Of a stretch of DNA of 64,000 bases, positions 8,418 through 17,489 are shown in pieces; position 1 is the first letter of the stretch; each line of letters starts with the position of its first letter. The notes under the pieces were generated by a model. The model was not told the origin of the DNA. It made no database searches and saw only the letters and a program-made list of their open reading frames with translations. A program made the position numbers and the translations under genes. Source of the DNA: Candidatus Methanoperedens sp. (lineage in GTDB: Archaea; Halobacteriota; Methanosarcinia; Methanosarcinales; Methanoperedenaceae). The stretch is taken from positions 98,337-162,336 of the forward strand of contig JAHFDG010000011.1 of NCBI GenBank assembly GCA_023249105.1. Direction: 5' to 3'.

Positions 8418-9257
8418 ATGGGTGTAAGAATGAGGATTTCATGCGCATCACTGTTTCTCTGGGAATATGATATCTATGATATAATGGAGATACTGCTTGA
8501 TGCCGGTATAGAGAGCGTTGAATTCTGGGCAGAGACGCCACATTTTTGGATGAACAGAAATGATGAAATTGCAACTGCAGGGCTTGTTGAAGCAATTTCC
8601 ATGATGCCCGGCGGGTGCACCGTACACGCTCCGATAATGGATTTAAACCCATCGTCATATAATGACCTTGTCCATGAGGCTGCAATAAAGGAAACTTTAT
8701 GGTCGCTTGAACTTGCAAAGATGCTGGAGGCAAGAGCTGTTACAATCCATCCCGGCAAAAGGACTGCCCGCCGCACCCCCACGAATGAGGACTGGGATAA
8801 ATTCAGGAGATATTTAAATACTTGTAAAAATAAGGCAGATGAACTTGGAATTAACCTTTCGCTTGAAAATAGCATGAGGGATGTTTCATCGATGTGTTCA
8901 ATCCCGGATGAGATGGAAAAAATCCTCAATGAATTCCCGGGTCTTTTTTTTACTTTTGATGTGGTTCATGCTTTCATGGATTCCCCCCAAACCGCTATCT
9001 TGTTTATCGATCTGCTTGGCGACAGGATAATTAACGTGCATGTGGGCGCCCCGCATGATGGGAAGCCGCATTATCCTTCGCATCGCGTGAAGAAGAATAT
9101 GGATGCAGTATTGCGAAAACTCAAGGATTCCGGATATAACGGCGACCTTACTATCGAGATTGACGATAAGGTCTATCCTGAATCCCTGTCAAGAAATGAC
9201 AAAGTAAGGGAACTGATAGAAGAAAGAAAATATCTGGAATCGATATTTGAAACCTGA
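8418..9257 (+). CDS. Sugar phosphate isomerase/epimerase (xylose isomerase-like TIM barrel)
   Basis: A 279-residue TIM-barrel protein of the AP endonuclease family 2 / sugar isomerase superfamily. Metal-site strands are recognisable: V-E-F-W-A-E near the start, V-T-I-H-P-G near 110, L-S-L-E-N near 148, F-D-V-V-H-A near 185, and a final T-I-E-I near 255. The substrate is not evident. The second in-frame ATG at 8430 is an alternative start. A TATA-like stretch about 30 nt upstream of 8418 suggests a nearly leaderless transcript. Confidence 0.75.
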   Translation: MGVRMRISCASLFLWEYDIYDIMEILLDAGIESVEFWAETPHFWMNRNDEIATAGLVEAISMMPGGCTVHAPIMDLNPSSYNDLVHEAAIKETLWSLELAKMLEARAVTIHPGKRTARRTPTNEDWDKFRRYLNTCKNKADELGINLSLENSMRDVSSMCSIPDEMEKILNEFPGLFFTFDVVHAFMDSPQTAILFIDLLGDRIINVHVGAPHDGKPHYPSHRVKKNMDAVLRKLKDSGYNGDLTIEIDDKVYPESLSRNDKVRELIEERKYLESIFET

Positions 9258-9292
9258 GATAATAAGGAATTATCCCGGAGACAAAATCGCTC

Positions 9293-10177
9293 CTATTTTT
9301 TCTTATTTAATATCCCAATCACGATTATCGAAACAATAACTGCGAACCCTGCAAAACCTGGTGATGGTTTTCCGGTTTCTCCTGGTGCAGCTTCGTTGGC
9401 TTTTTGTTCGGCTGGTTGGGGGATTTCCTCATATTTGATAGTCACTGCCCTTGAGAGAGGATAATTATCCCTGGCGTTTTTCCCGCCAATGCCTTTGTTT
9501 GGGCTCCAGTAATTGCCTGATTTGCCGTCATCCCATGAATTCAGGCCGCTGTTATCATAAGCCTGGTCATTGTTATCAATCAGGTTATTCGAATAAAAAC
9601 TGTTTGTGCGAGCTGAATCACAGTATATCCCGATTTTATTGTTCTGGATGTTGTTGTTGTATATCTTATTATCATTGGATGAGAAAACAAAAACGCCGTA
9701 TTTGCCGCTTGATTTTATATCATTGCCTGAAACAATGTTATTGTTGCTCCCTTCGTATATTGAAATACCCATCACATTATTTACAAGGATCACATTTGCA
9801 ATAAAATTGTTATTTGCCCTGTAAAGGGTTATCCCGGCATCGGATTGGCCGCTTCCCCCGCTATTTTGCACAGTGAATCCGCTGACTTTGACATTATTTG
9901 CCTGTTCTATTTTGATGGCGCTGCCTGTTTTTTTACCGTCAATGACAGTCTTTTCCTTGTTTTTTCCAGTTATTGAAATCCCGTTCGTTTTCACAACGAT
10001 GTTCTCGAGATACGTGCCTTCAGCCACCGAAATTACATCACCCGTCTTTGCAGCATCTATTGCTGACTGGATGGTTGTGTAGGTCTGCCCCTGCCCCACA
10101 TTAAGAGTGGCAGCACTTGCGAATCCGAGGTTCAACATTATTATACAGATACTTATGAGGATTTTGGTGGATATCAT
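9293..10177 (-). CDS. Secreted right-handed beta-helix (NosD-like) protein with PGF-CTERM anchor
   Basis: A 294-residue exported protein. It has a signal peptide (about 1-22) and parallel beta-helix repeats rich in Asn and short N-N-x-I steps (about 25-210). Near the end comes a P-S-P-G-F motif, then a hydrophobic helix and a terminal Lys cluster. That tail is a PGF-CTERM signal, processed by archaeosortase A. Such beta-helix proteins are S-layer or surface proteins in Methanosarcinales. No nos genes are nearby, so a copper role is not implied. Confidence 0.8.
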   Translation of the reverse strand: MISTKILISICIIMLNLGFASAATLNVGQGQTYTTIQSAIDAAKTGDVISVAEGTYLENIVVKTNGISITGKNKEKTVIDGKKTGSAIKIEQANNVKVSGFTVQNSGGSGQSDAGITLYRANNNFIANVILVNNVMGISIYEGSNNNIVSGNDIKSSGKYGVFVFSSNDNKIYNNNIQNNKIGIYCDSARTNSFYSNNLIDNNDQAYDNSGLNSWDDGKSGNYWSPNKGIGGKNARDNYPLSRAVTIKYEEIPQPAEQKANEAAPGETGKPSPGFAGFAVIVSIIVIGILNKKK

Positions 10178-10233
10178 AATATCACGACTGTTGATTGATT
10201 TTTGGGATTAAAAAGATTGTGAATTAATGCAAG

Positions 10234-11196
10234 TTATTGGGTTGCGTTGCTTGCATTAACTCTTACGCTGATACTTTGCTGTTTCGGTGCAGTTCGTAAT
10301 CCTGAATAAGTCAAGTTGAAACGATAATCTCCTGTCCAGTTGAATCCATAAGTTACTCTTTTACCATCTTTTATAGTGATATTCAATGTTTTCTTGTTTA
10401 TTTCAATCATAGTGTAAGTAATATCATCCATATTATTCCATTCAACTTTGTCCCCGGCATTTATTTTAAGAACCGGGTCTGAAAAATATGAATTATATAT
10501 TTTGGTATACACTACCTTTCCAGTCGGAGTTACTTCTATTTCAGGCGTAGTGGTGGGTGTGGGCGTTGGAGTCGGTGTAGCAGTCTCGGTGATTGTTGGC
10601 GTTGGTGTTGACGTAGGTATTGGGGTCGGTGTGGGGGAAGGCGTAGGCGTTGGTGTAAATTCCCTGTTTTCTCCTGAAAGCAGCCTTATCGGGAGTGTCC
10701 TTGCTTCTATCTTCTGTCCATTTACAGATAAAGTAATAGTGACATCATAAGCCCCTGCAAGATTTCTACCTTGCATTTCTTTCACGGTGTTAAAATATGC
10801 GCTTATCTTTTCTTTTGTTCCCGGCTTAATCTCAGTGTCAAAATCCAATGAAAATTCGCGGGTTTTCTTTTCATCGCCCATGGTTTTTAATGCCAGATTT
10901 GCAAGTGTATCATCAAGCGTTTTTACTTTGGCTTTTATTTCAACGGTTTCATTGGTGATTTTTTCTGTACCGGTATTTGCCACTAGAAGTTCAGCAGTGA
11001 TCTTTTCTCCGGCCCTGATGTCATCCCTGTCAAATTTTATTTCCGTGACTATCGCATCAAGATTGGGGTTTGCACGTTCAAACCTTTGCACCTCTACTGG
11101 ACCATTATTGAAAGAATTTGTTTCTTTAGGACCTGTACATCCTGAGATAGCTGTGACAATCAGGATTACTAATATGATGGGGAGAATCTTATTCAT
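10234..11196 (-). CDS. Surface lipoprotein with Thr/Pro linker and cupredoxin-like C-terminal domain
   Basis: The product is 320 residues from ATG 11196, chosen because it gives a clean lipoprotein signal ending I-S-G-C and has GGTGAT upstream; a longer frame from 11238 is possible. Domains in order: signal and lipobox (1-21), a CARDB-like beta-sandwich (about 40-175), a Thr/Pro repeat linker (about 180-225), and a plastocyanin-like beta domain (about 230-315). The copper ligands of a true cupredoxin are not obvious. Probably a glycosylated surface protein. Confidence 0.7.
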   Translation of the reverse strand: MNKILPIILVILIVTAISGCTGPKETNSFNNGPVEVQRFERANPNLDAIVTEIKFDRDDIRAGEKITAELLVANTGTEKITNETVEIKAKVKTLDDTLANLALKTMGDEKKTREFSLDFDTEIKPGTKEKISAYFNTVKEMQGRNLAGAYDVTITLSVNGQKIEARTLPIRLLSGENREFTPTPTPSPTPTPIPTSTPTPTITETATPTPTPTPTTTPEIEVTPTGKVVYTKIYNSYFSDPVLKINAGDKVEWNNMDDITYTMIEINKKTLNITIKDGKRVTYGFNWTGDYRFNLTYSGLRTAPKQQSISVRVNASNATQ

Positions 11197-11284
11197 CAAA
11201 TCACCGATGCTGTGAATGGTATTATTGCTTAAAAACATTTCTCATGAAATGCATTATAGTTAAGAACTAAACAATTAAAACTAT

Positions 11285-11341
11285 CTTTGCGGCTCTGCGG
11301 TGAATAAAAACGCACACCGCAAAGACGCCAAGAGCGCAAAG
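11285..11341. repeat. Imperfect inverted repeat, GCAAAG type
   Basis: The arms start CTTTGCGG at 11285 and end GCGCAAAG by 11341, with CTGCGGTG and CACACCGC internal. A related stretch (TTTGCGTCCTTTGCGGTG) occurs near 59235. Repeats of this type are widespread intergenic sequences in archaea and bacteria. It fills much of the 237-nt gap before the thioredoxin gene; I see no gene there. Confidence 0.5.
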
Positions 11342-11433
11342 TGTTCATAAAATAGGTCTAAAATGTTGGGTTTTTGACTAATAAATGTATTTTTTCGAAT
11401 AAACTTTATATTCGGACACCAATCCTGTTTATA

Positions 11434-11925
11434 ATGCGCCTGATGAGCCTTATATTATTACTGGTCTTTTCGGCTGCTGTTCCACCTGCATGCGCTGAAA
11501 CCACCCGCTGGTACGACTATGAGGAGGGCATGCTGGCAGCAAGTTCTTTGGAAAAACCTGTTCTTCTTGATTTTTATGCCGACTGGTGCCCTCCATGCAT
11601 AGCGATGGAAGAAGGAACCTATCCTGACCCACGAGTGGTTTCAGAAATGAAGGATTTTATCGCGATAAAAGTGGATACCCAGAAGAGAATTGACATCGAA
11701 AGCAAGTACGGTATAACCTATTATCCCACAGTTATTTTCCTTGACTCAAAGGGCAAAGAGGTGTCGCGACACATCGGATATCTGGGTCCTCAGGAAATGG
11801 TGAATGAGATAAAACAATCCCGGGGGAAATTGCCAAAAGAGGCTCCAGGGTTTGAAATCATTTACGTGGTGCCTGTATTCATGCTGTTGCTTTTCAAAAA
11901 GAAAGCTGCCCCTAGAATTTCTTGA
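11434..11925 (+). CDS. Exported thioredoxin-fold protein
   Basis: A 163-residue protein from the ATG at 11434, chosen because it gives a proper signal peptide (about 1-21) rather than the extended frame from 11374. The redox motif W-C-P-P-C sits at Cys52 and Cys55, and the cis-Pro motif Y-Y-P-T-V follows near 98. It resembles DsbD-C/thioredoxin_7 proteins and should reduce or isomerise disulfides outside the membrane. The C-terminus has P-G-F, a hydrophobic stretch and Lys residues, so it may be anchored like PGF-CTERM proteins. It overlaps the convergent thiI end by 14 nt. Confidence 0.85.
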   Translation: MRLMSLILLLVFSAAVPPACAETTRWYDYEEGMLAASSLEKPVLLDFYADWCPPCIAMEEGTYPDPRVVSEMKDFIAIKVDTQKRIDIESKYGITYYPTVIFLDSKGKEVSRHIGYLGPQEMVNEIKQSRGKLPKEAPGFEIIYVVPVFMLLLFKKKAAPRIS

Positions 11926-13072
11926 GATTTTTCACCATCGAATCCACAAGCGATGGAACATCTATCTTTTTCTCTGCTTCGATAACTTCATCCGGTTTTG
12001 CAGCAGTGGAAGGATATTCAGGTACTGCCATGCAGCATGTTGCAGGTTTGGTTGAGGGTCCAAGCGTGCCAATTTTCCTTGCAATATCCGTAATCTCCAG
12101 TTTATCAAGACCGATAAGAGGATGATAAATAGGGTATTCCATGCCATACATCTCGGCAAGCATATTCTGCGAAGTCTGGGATGCGACCTGCCCGAGCGAG
12201 GAACCTGTGATAATCCCGTGCGCATCTTCAAGTTTCAGGACTTCTCCTGCTATCCTGTACATCATTCTCCTGCATAGTACGCAGTTCAGCCTGTTATCGC
12301 AATTCTCAAGGAAGGCAAGCAAATTTTCCCCGTGCGGCGCCTCGTAAACAGTGAATTTTTTTTGCGGCGACCATTTCTGGAGAACACCAATGCACTGCAT
12401 CGCCCGCTCACGCGTGGTTTCATCCGAGAATGGCTCGTTATTCAGATACAGGGGCACAATCTCGCAGCCCCGTTTCATCATCAACCATGCAGCTACGGGA
12501 GAGTCAATGCCGCCTGAAACAAGCGCCACCATCTTGCCCTGGGTTCCCATCGGGAGGCCGCCAACCCCTTTTACAGATTCTGTGAAAACATAAGCCTTAT
12601 CCTGCCGCATTTCCACGAAAATCTCAACATCCGGGTTATCAAGATCGACCCTGACGTTATTATTTACACTGTCAAATACCGCATCACCGCATGCGATAGC
12701 TACATCGCGGGAGGTGAAATCATGGTTCCCGGCCCTTCGCGACCTTATGGCGAATGACTGGCCTTCCTTGATTATCCCGCCTGCAACTTCAGCGCAGAGC
12801 CGCGCGGCTGATTCAAGGTCGGGTTCGCATGAAAAAACTGCGCTTGCAGAAACAACGCCAAAGACTTTTGCTGCGCTTTTTACTGCTTCTGTATCTTCTG
12901 AATGTATGAAAATCCTTCCCATTTCCCTGCTTATTTTGGAATATGAGCAGCCGTCTGCATTGAGCATTGCCTTTATGTTCTTTACAAGAATTTGTTCATA
13001 CCTTGTCCTGACCCTTTTGCTTTTCAGGGCAAGCTCGTCATATCTTACTAAAATCGCATCTCTTGGGCTCAC
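11912..13072 (-). CDS. thiI: tRNA 4-thiouridine synthase/thiamine sulfur transfer protein ThiI
   Basis: A THUMP domain (about residues 40-145) precedes a PP-loop ATPase with the motif S-G-G-I-D-S near 160. It adenylates U8 of tRNA for thiolation, and archaeal forms may also serve thiazole synthesis. A C-V-L-C-R-R stretch provides conserved cysteines. I take the GTG at 13072 as start: it lies 2 nt after the protease stop and gives a typical N-terminus (D-A-I-L-V-R-Y). The longer frame from 13150 would overlap the upstream gene by 76 nt. Without a rhodanese domain, the sulfur donor is unclear. Confidence 0.9.
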   Translation of the reverse strand: MSPRDAILVRYDELALKSKRVRTRYEQILVKNIKAMLNADGCSYSKISREMGRIFIHSEDTEAVKSAAKVFGVVSASAVFSCEPDLESAARLCAEVAGGIIKEGQSFAIRSRRAGNHDFTSRDVAIACGDAVFDSVNNNVRVDLDNPDVEIFVEMRQDKAYVFTESVKGVGGLPMGTQGKMVALVSGGIDSPVAAWLMMKRGCEIVPLYLNNEPFSDETTRERAMQCIGVLQKWSPQKKFTVYEAPHGENLLAFLENCDNRLNCVLCRRMMYRIAGEVLKLEDAHGIITGSSLGQVASQTSQNMLAEMYGMEYPIYHPLIGLDKLEITDIARKIGTLGPSTKPATCCMAVPEYPSTAAKPDEVIEAEKKIDVPSLVDSMVKNLKKF

Positions 13073-13074
13073 GC

Positions 13075-13836
13075 CTACCCCATTGTACTTAAGCGATTTA
13101 AGGCTACCGAATACAAGGATTCGTAAGGCTTTATCGGGAAAATCATCCATGAATCATGTTTTTCAAGAAGTATTTTTTTATCTTTTTCTGAAAAATCATC
13201 GGGTAATTTATTGAAAATATGGCTCAGAAGATACTCTTCGATATGAATATTCATAATATCATCCGTATTATTGGAATGTTCAAGCCCCCAGAGATGCCCC
13301 ATCTCATGAAGAAGCACCGGGGTCTCTATTTCCTGCGCCTGGATGACATCTTTAAAAATTATGATTGAATCAGCATTGTATGTTATCCCGGCAGCGCTAT
13401 AATTCGTATCCCCTTCCCATTTCGCACTGGTGTATATTATATAAATCACCATGCGCCCCGAGAGCCATCCGCTATGGTATTGCGTGTGGTTACGAAGAAT
13501 CCTGTCCCCGAAGCTGTTCACTCCATCATCTTTAATTACGCCTGAAACCTCAAAATCTTTTATATCAGGATATTTTACCACAATAACATTCTTTCCTGTA
13601 TAACTTTCCACTTTTTCCTTCAGGGTATCAAGAGATGCAGCATAAGGCTTAGCCCCTTCCTGATAATGAACTTCTATGAGTATTGTATCATATGGTGAAT
13701 GCTTTGAAAGTAATAATGTGTCATATGCGCCTGTAAATTGCCGGGCTGTATAATGTACATACAGGGGTATCATTATGCCGAAAGTGAGAATCAGGAAAAT
13801 AATCGCGGAGAGAAGCCTTTTATAATTTTTACGCAT
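13075..13836 (-). CDS. Membrane-anchored metzincin-type zinc protease
   Basis: A 253-residue protein with an N-terminal membrane anchor (about 7-27). The zinc motif is complete: His177-Glu178-x-x-His181-x-x-Gly184-x-x-His187, followed by Asp residues and a Met-turn (Met195). That is the HExxHxxGxxH core of metzincins such as matrixins. The catalytic domain should be extracytoplasmic. The substrate is unknown. It is probably co-transcribed with thiI, 2 nt downstream. Confidence 0.75.
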   Translation of the reverse strand: MRKNYKRLLSAIIFLILTFGIMIPLYVHYTARQFTGAYDTLLLSKHSPYDTILIEVHYQEGAKPYAASLDTLKEKVESYTGKNVIVVKYPDIKDFEVSGVIKDDGVNSFGDRILRNHTQYHSGWLSGRMVIYIIYTSAKWEGDTNYSAAGITYNADSIIIFKDVIQAQEIETPVLLHEMGHLWGLEHSNNTDDIMNIHIEEYLLSHIFNKLPDDFSEKDKKILLEKHDSWMIFPIKPYESLYSVALNRLSTMG

Positions 13837-13920
13837 CCTTCTCCCAGTAATGTCAGGCTAACATTAATACTTTCATATCGCTTAGAAAACTTATTTGTCC
13901 ATTGATACTATCTAGCCTAT

Positions 13921-14334
13921 ATGAAAACGGTTTATCTTGCAGCACCCCTTTTTTCGCAAGCCGAGTGTGATTTCAATCGCAAACTGAGGGATTTGATTAT
14001 TAGTGAGGGATTTTTGGTTTTCCTGCCGCAGGAGGACTCAAACAATATCCATGTTGAAAAAAACCGCCAGGAAATAATTTTCAATAAGAACCTTGCTGCA
14101 TTAGATAGCTCGGACATAGTGGTTGCAGTGATTGACGGGGCAGACGTTGATTCCGGTACAGCATGGGAGATCGGTTATGCGTATTCAAAAGGTAAACCCG
14201 TGCTCGGCCTGAAAACAGATTTCAGGACACTCGGTATTGAAGGCACGGTGAATCTTATGATAGAGAGGACTATTGTTCTTTGCACAAGCGTTTCGGAATT
14301 ATTAAATCGTTTAAAGTCAATGCAAGAGCTGTGA
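13921..14334 (+). CDS. Nucleoside 2-deoxyribosyltransferase family protein
   Basis: A 137-residue Rossmann-like protein that starts V-Y-L-A-A-P-L-F and has D-G-A-D-V-D-S-G-T-A-W-E-I-G near residues 65-78. Both are signatures of nucleoside 2-deoxyribosyltransferases, which exchange bases on deoxynucleosides or hydrolyse deoxynucleotides. The Glu of W-E-I-G is the likely nucleophile. It stands alone, so its physiological substrate is open. Confidence 0.82.
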   Translation: MKTVYLAAPLFSQAECDFNRKLRDLIISEGFLVFLPQEDSNNIHVEKNRQEIIFNKNLAALDSSDIVVAVIDGADVDSGTAWEIGYAYSKGKPVLGLKTDFRTLGIEGTVNLMIERTIVLCTSVSELLNRLKSMQEL

Positions 14335-14368
14335 ATATGATTTGTGATACACTTTCGGGATTCAGGTA

Positions 14369-14776
14369 ATGGACGAATATCATCTTGCCAAGCAATTTTC
14401 AAAACCCAAAGAAGGGGAATATGTGCCTATAACATTTATCGAGTTCAAACGAAAACTCGTAGGATGGTCGCCTGAATTAAAAAGAAGCGTGTATATCGAA
14501 AGTGAAGAGGATAAAGTAAAGCTCAAGAGGGTGAGGGAAATAAACCTGATGATAGCGATAAATCACCTTTCAGGGAAAACATCGTCTATCGAGCTTACAG
14601 ACGAAGAGAAAGCGCAGTTTGAGGAGGTGTATAATTCATTCCTTGAAAAAGGCGGGCAGCTTATGTACACGCGGAAAAAGATGGGGGCAAAAATAGTTTC
14701 TTTTTTTGAGCTTAAGGAAAGTGGGAGAAAGGTTTCTGAAGCGTCGGGGAAAAGCCTGCTGTCTGAGAGATTATAA
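14369..14776 (+). CDS. Uncharacterised protein, 135 aa
   Basis: A soluble, charged protein with no signal peptide. The first 50 residues include a basic beta-like stretch, the middle is helical and acidic (about 75-100), and the end is Lys/Ser-rich. I do not recognise a domain. It lies 34 nt after the deoxyribosyltransferase gene on the same strand and may share its transcript. Confidence 0.55.
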   Translation: MDEYHLAKQFSKPKEGEYVPITFIEFKRKLVGWSPELKRSVYIESEEDKVKLKRVREINLMIAINHLSGKTSSIELTDEEKAQFEEVYNSFLEKGGQLMYTRKKMGAKIVSFFELKESGRKVSEASGKSLLSERL

Positions 14777-14811
14777 CCTCTCCTGAAAATATAAGCAGGA
14801 GAAAAATAAAA

Positions 14812-15762
14812 TTATATCCCGCTTATCCCGTACGACTCCAGTATAACCTCGCCGTTCAGATGCCCTGCATGGTATGTCTTACCTGTTTCGAGGTCGTTCA
14901 CCGTAATCTCGGCAGGCGCAAACACATTAGCATCAATCTTGAAGAAGTCATACCCTGCATCCTTGAATGTCTTGTAGAAAGGTTTGCCGTAATCCTTGGA
15001 CGTACTGGATGGAACCATTTTGAACTTATCCTCTTCAAATCCCCGGATGGTCAGGAACACAGAGCCGTAATATATCACACTATCATTGGTGCTGCCCATT
15101 GCCTTCAGGTCATCCTTGACCACCGGTGCAATCGGGGCACAACCTGTACCGCTGACTATTTTGGTTGTGTCATATCCAAGTTCGTTGAGCTTGAATATCG
15201 CTGTCTCGACCACGCGTCCTGAAACCTGGACAGAACCCACGATGCTCGCAGTGGGGGCGACAAGAGCTATCACGTTTTCAGGTTCAACGTGGCATGCCTC
15301 GGCAATGGTGCCGATTACCTTTTCATCGGGCAACTGGTTTGATTCAAGAGCAATTACAGCATGATCGTAATCATCTTCATATTTGATTCGCTCATAGGTT
15401 TTTTTGGGTTTAAGAGCAAGCGCTCTTGCAGGACCTGAGCCCATAGCGAAGTATTTGTCAACGCTTATTCTCCATCCGGCTTTCTGTGCGCCAAGACATG
15501 AAATCGCAGGATGGTCAGTAGTAACATCGACGAATGCAAGCGGTATTTCATTTAGCTTTTGCACAGACATCGAACATGCCCCGAATCCGCCCATGCATAT
15601 CTCGGTAAATAAAAGACCCGCTTCATATCCCCCTTCAACGTTTATTCCGCAATCTATTACTTTGCCGCCATTTTTAAGTTCCAGAGCTTTGATTTTTAAC
15701 TCTTCAGACCAATCCATCATTTCTTCTGCAATTTCCATCGCCTTTTCGTTAACACTTAACAA
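14812..15762 (-). CDS. mch: Methenyltetrahydromethanopterin cyclohydrolase
   Basis: A 316-residue protein matching Mch over its whole length, including the N-terminal L-S-V-N-E-K-A and the G-G-Y-E-A-G-L segment. It interconverts N5-formyl- and methenyl-H4MPT in the methanogenic or reverse-methanogenic C1 pathway in the cytoplasm. The start is TTG at 15762, with GGTGGTGA upstream. No other C1 gene is adjacent. Divergent from the LUD gene, with a shared 146-nt promoter region. Confidence 0.95.
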   Translation of the reverse strand: MLSVNEKAMEIAEEMMDWSEELKIKALELKNGGKVIDCGINVEGGYEAGLLFTEICMGGFGACSMSVQKLNEIPLAFVDVTTDHPAISCLGAQKAGWRISVDKYFAMGSGPARALALKPKKTYERIKYEDDYDHAVIALESNQLPDEKVIGTIAEACHVEPENVIALVAPTASIVGSVQVSGRVVETAIFKLNELGYDTTKIVSGTGCAPIAPVVKDDLKAMGSTNDSVIYYGSVFLTIRGFEEDKFKMVPSSTSKDYGKPFYKTFKDAGYDFFKIDANVFAPAEITVNDLETGKTYHAGHLNGEVILESYGISGI

Positions 15763-15866
15763 AATAGTTCACCACCATTTACTCAGTAGTTAGCAAAACA
15801 GACTTATAAGGTTTTTGAAATATCCCAGTAATATTACTATGATTATTCATGTCCTTTGCCATATGC

Positions 15867-15873
15867 TTATATA
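15867..15873 (+). promoter_or_regulatory. TATA box of the LUD-domain gene
   Basis: TTATATA lies about 40 nt upstream of the ATG at 15909, which predicts a transcript start near 15896 and a short leader with a GGAGAT ribosome-binding site. The rest of the mch-LUD intergenic region shows an AT-rich stretch and a TTATAAG near 15803 that could serve mch. Confidence 0.45.
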
Positions 15874-15908
15874 CGGTCAAATCCCTTATTTATTTGGGAG
15901 ATTAGATT

Positions 15909-16523
15909 ATGAAATTCGATACATTAGCATCAAAAGAAACGGTTGAAAAAACAATGAAAGCCTTGAAACCGCGCGGTATTAATGCTGAATTTGTAAATAC
16001 GAAAGAAGATGCTCTCAAGAGAATAAGCAAATTAATCCCCTCAGGAAAAGAGGTTATGACAGGGGGTTCAACAACCCTTGACCAGATAGGCCTTACCGAA
16101 CTGCTAAAATCCGGAAAACATCCCTGGAAAAACCTGAAAGATGAAATCCTGGCAGAAAAGAACCCTGCAAAACAGACAGAGCTTCGCAAAAAAAGCGTAA
16201 CATCCGAATACTTCCTCGGCAGCGTGCAGGCGGTTGCAGAGACCGGTGAAATAATAATCGTTAATGCTACAGGTAGCGCTCTCCCCTCCAATTCATTCTC
16301 CTCGGATAATGTCATCTGGATTGCAGGAACACAAAAAATCGTGCCTACACTGGATGATGGATTCAAGCGTGTCAATGAATATTGTGTTCCCCTGGAAGAT
16401 AAAAGAATGAAAAGCATCGGGTATCCCGGTACTACAGTCGGGAAAATATTGATATTTGAAAGGGAAATTAACGAGAACCGAAAGATTTACCTGATTTTTG
16501 TAAATGAAAAGCTGGGTTTCTGA
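15909..16523 (+). CDS. LUD-domain protein (LutC/YkgG-like)
   Basis: A 204-residue LUD (DUF162) protein. The signature G-G-S-T-T-L-D-Q-I-G is at about residues 53-62, and a G-S-V-Q-A-V-A-E-T-G-E stretch follows. LUD proteins are part of lactate-oxidising LutABC complexes, but single-domain forms without LutA/B occur in many anaerobes with unknown partners. No lutA or lutB is nearby, so a lactate role is not supported here. Confidence 0.8.
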   Translation: MKFDTLASKETVEKTMKALKPRGINAEFVNTKEDALKRISKLIPSGKEVMTGGSTTLDQIGLTELLKSGKHPWKNLKDEILAEKNPAKQTELRKKSVTSEYFLGSVQAVAETGEIIIVNATGSALPSNSFSSDNVIWIAGTQKIVPTLDDGFKRVNEYCVPLEDKRMKSIGYPGTTVGKILIFEREINENRKIYLIFVNEKLGF

Positions 16524-16539
16524 CCCGCTTTTTCTGCCC

Positions 16540-17109
16540 CTAAAATCCTGCTATAAATAATATCCCGAACAGGATAAACAACGCGCCTGCGCCCAGCTTT
16601 ATCTTTGACATCGGCACTATTTCACAAAGTTTTTTGCCGGCAAGTATTCCCAGGAGACTTATTGCCGCAAGGGCAAGAACCGCACCTGTAAATACCAGGT
16701 ATGGCGAATTATATTTCGCAGAAAGTGTGATGGCTGAAAGCTGTGTTTTATCTCCCATTTCTGCAAGAGCTATCATGCTGAACGTGGAAATAAAAGGGTT
16801 CAAAACCAGTGAATTATTTTCCTCTTCGCAATCTTCCCCGGATCTTAGCATCATTATCCCAAAAACAATGAACATGAGACCGGCTATTATCTTGATGAAA
16901 TTTTCCGGGATTACTCGTAATAGTCCTTCTCCCACAAGAACGCCCAGCCCCGTAACAACAATAAAGGCAAGTACAACGCCTGAAAAGACTTTCTTCCTGT
17001 CATATCTTGCGGATAACGCTATCACTGTAAGTTGGGTTTTATCGCCAAATTCGGCAAGCGCGATAAGGCTAAAAGTTGTCAGAAGAGGAGTTAAACCATC
17101 AAAATTCAT
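16540..17109 (-). CDS. GDT1/TMEM165 (UPF0016) family cation transporter
   Basis: A 189-residue membrane protein with six hydrophobic helices and two copies of the family motif E-(F/M)-G-D-K-T-Q-L, in residues about 19-26 and 113-120. These internal repeats form a Mn2+/Ca2+ exporter in bacteria and eukaryotes. It is the last gene of the TusA-HypA-U32 operon and starts in an ATGA overlap with the preceding gene, which hints at a metal-linked process. Confidence 0.85.
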   Translation of the reverse strand: MNFDGLTPLLTTFSLIALAEFGDKTQLTVIALSARYDRKKVFSGVVLAFIVVTGLGVLVGEGLLRVIPENFIKIIAGLMFIVFGIMMLRSGEDCEEENNSLVLNPFISTFSMIALAEMGDKTQLSAITLSAKYNSPYLVFTGAVLALAAISLLGILAGKKLCEIVPMSKIKLGAGALFILFGILFIAGF

Positions 17110-17489
17110 TTCTTTCTCTCAAACATCAACATATACAAATCCGGCCTTGGCATTTTCCCCTCGCCTCTTGCGAATTCGGGATAGCAGCGCAGGCAGAGCG
17201 TGCGCCAGTTTAGCGATGCTACGATGGAGCTTCCGGGCACAAGGCGCGCAAATGTCACTGTTGGCTTGACCCCAAGATTTGCCGCCATTTCTTTAACTAA
17301 TGGCAGAATTTGCGGTTCAAAAACATCAAGGTCATCCACTTCAAGCCCTCTCATGTTAGCGGTAATACCCGCGCATCCGCAGGGCAGGGCGAACAAATCA
17401 AGCTCGATTAAAAGTACGGGCCTGCCTATCAATTTCCTTAATTTCTCTTCAAACTCCGCTCTGTTTTTTAAAAGTTCTTCCGTCATCAT
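17106..17489 (-). CDS. Uncharacterised Cys-containing protein in the U32 operon
   Basis: A 127-residue protein starting in an ATGA overlap with the U32 gene (ATG 17489; the next codon is also ATG). It has a C-G-C-A-G stretch near residues 38-42 and a C-L-R-C-Y-P pair near residue 105, so four cysteines could bind metal or an Fe-S cluster. No family recognised. Overlaps at both ends argue for stoichiometric production with the U32 enzyme and the GDT1 transporter. Confidence 0.65.
   Translation of the reverse strand: MMTEELLKNRAEFEEKLRKLIGRPVLLIELDLFALPCGCAGITANMRGLEVDDLDVFEPQILPLVKEMAANLGVKPTVTFARLVPGSSIVASLNWRTLCLRCYPEFARGEGKMPRPDLYMLMFERKK

Noticed and set aside
10448..10750. Val/Gly-rich plus-strand open frame
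   Set aside because: It is the antisense shadow of the Thr/Pro linker of the lipoprotein gene.
11285..11341. Relation of the GCAAAG-type inverted repeat to the leader-ORF elements
   Set aside because: It shares no module with them and is not placed at a start codon.
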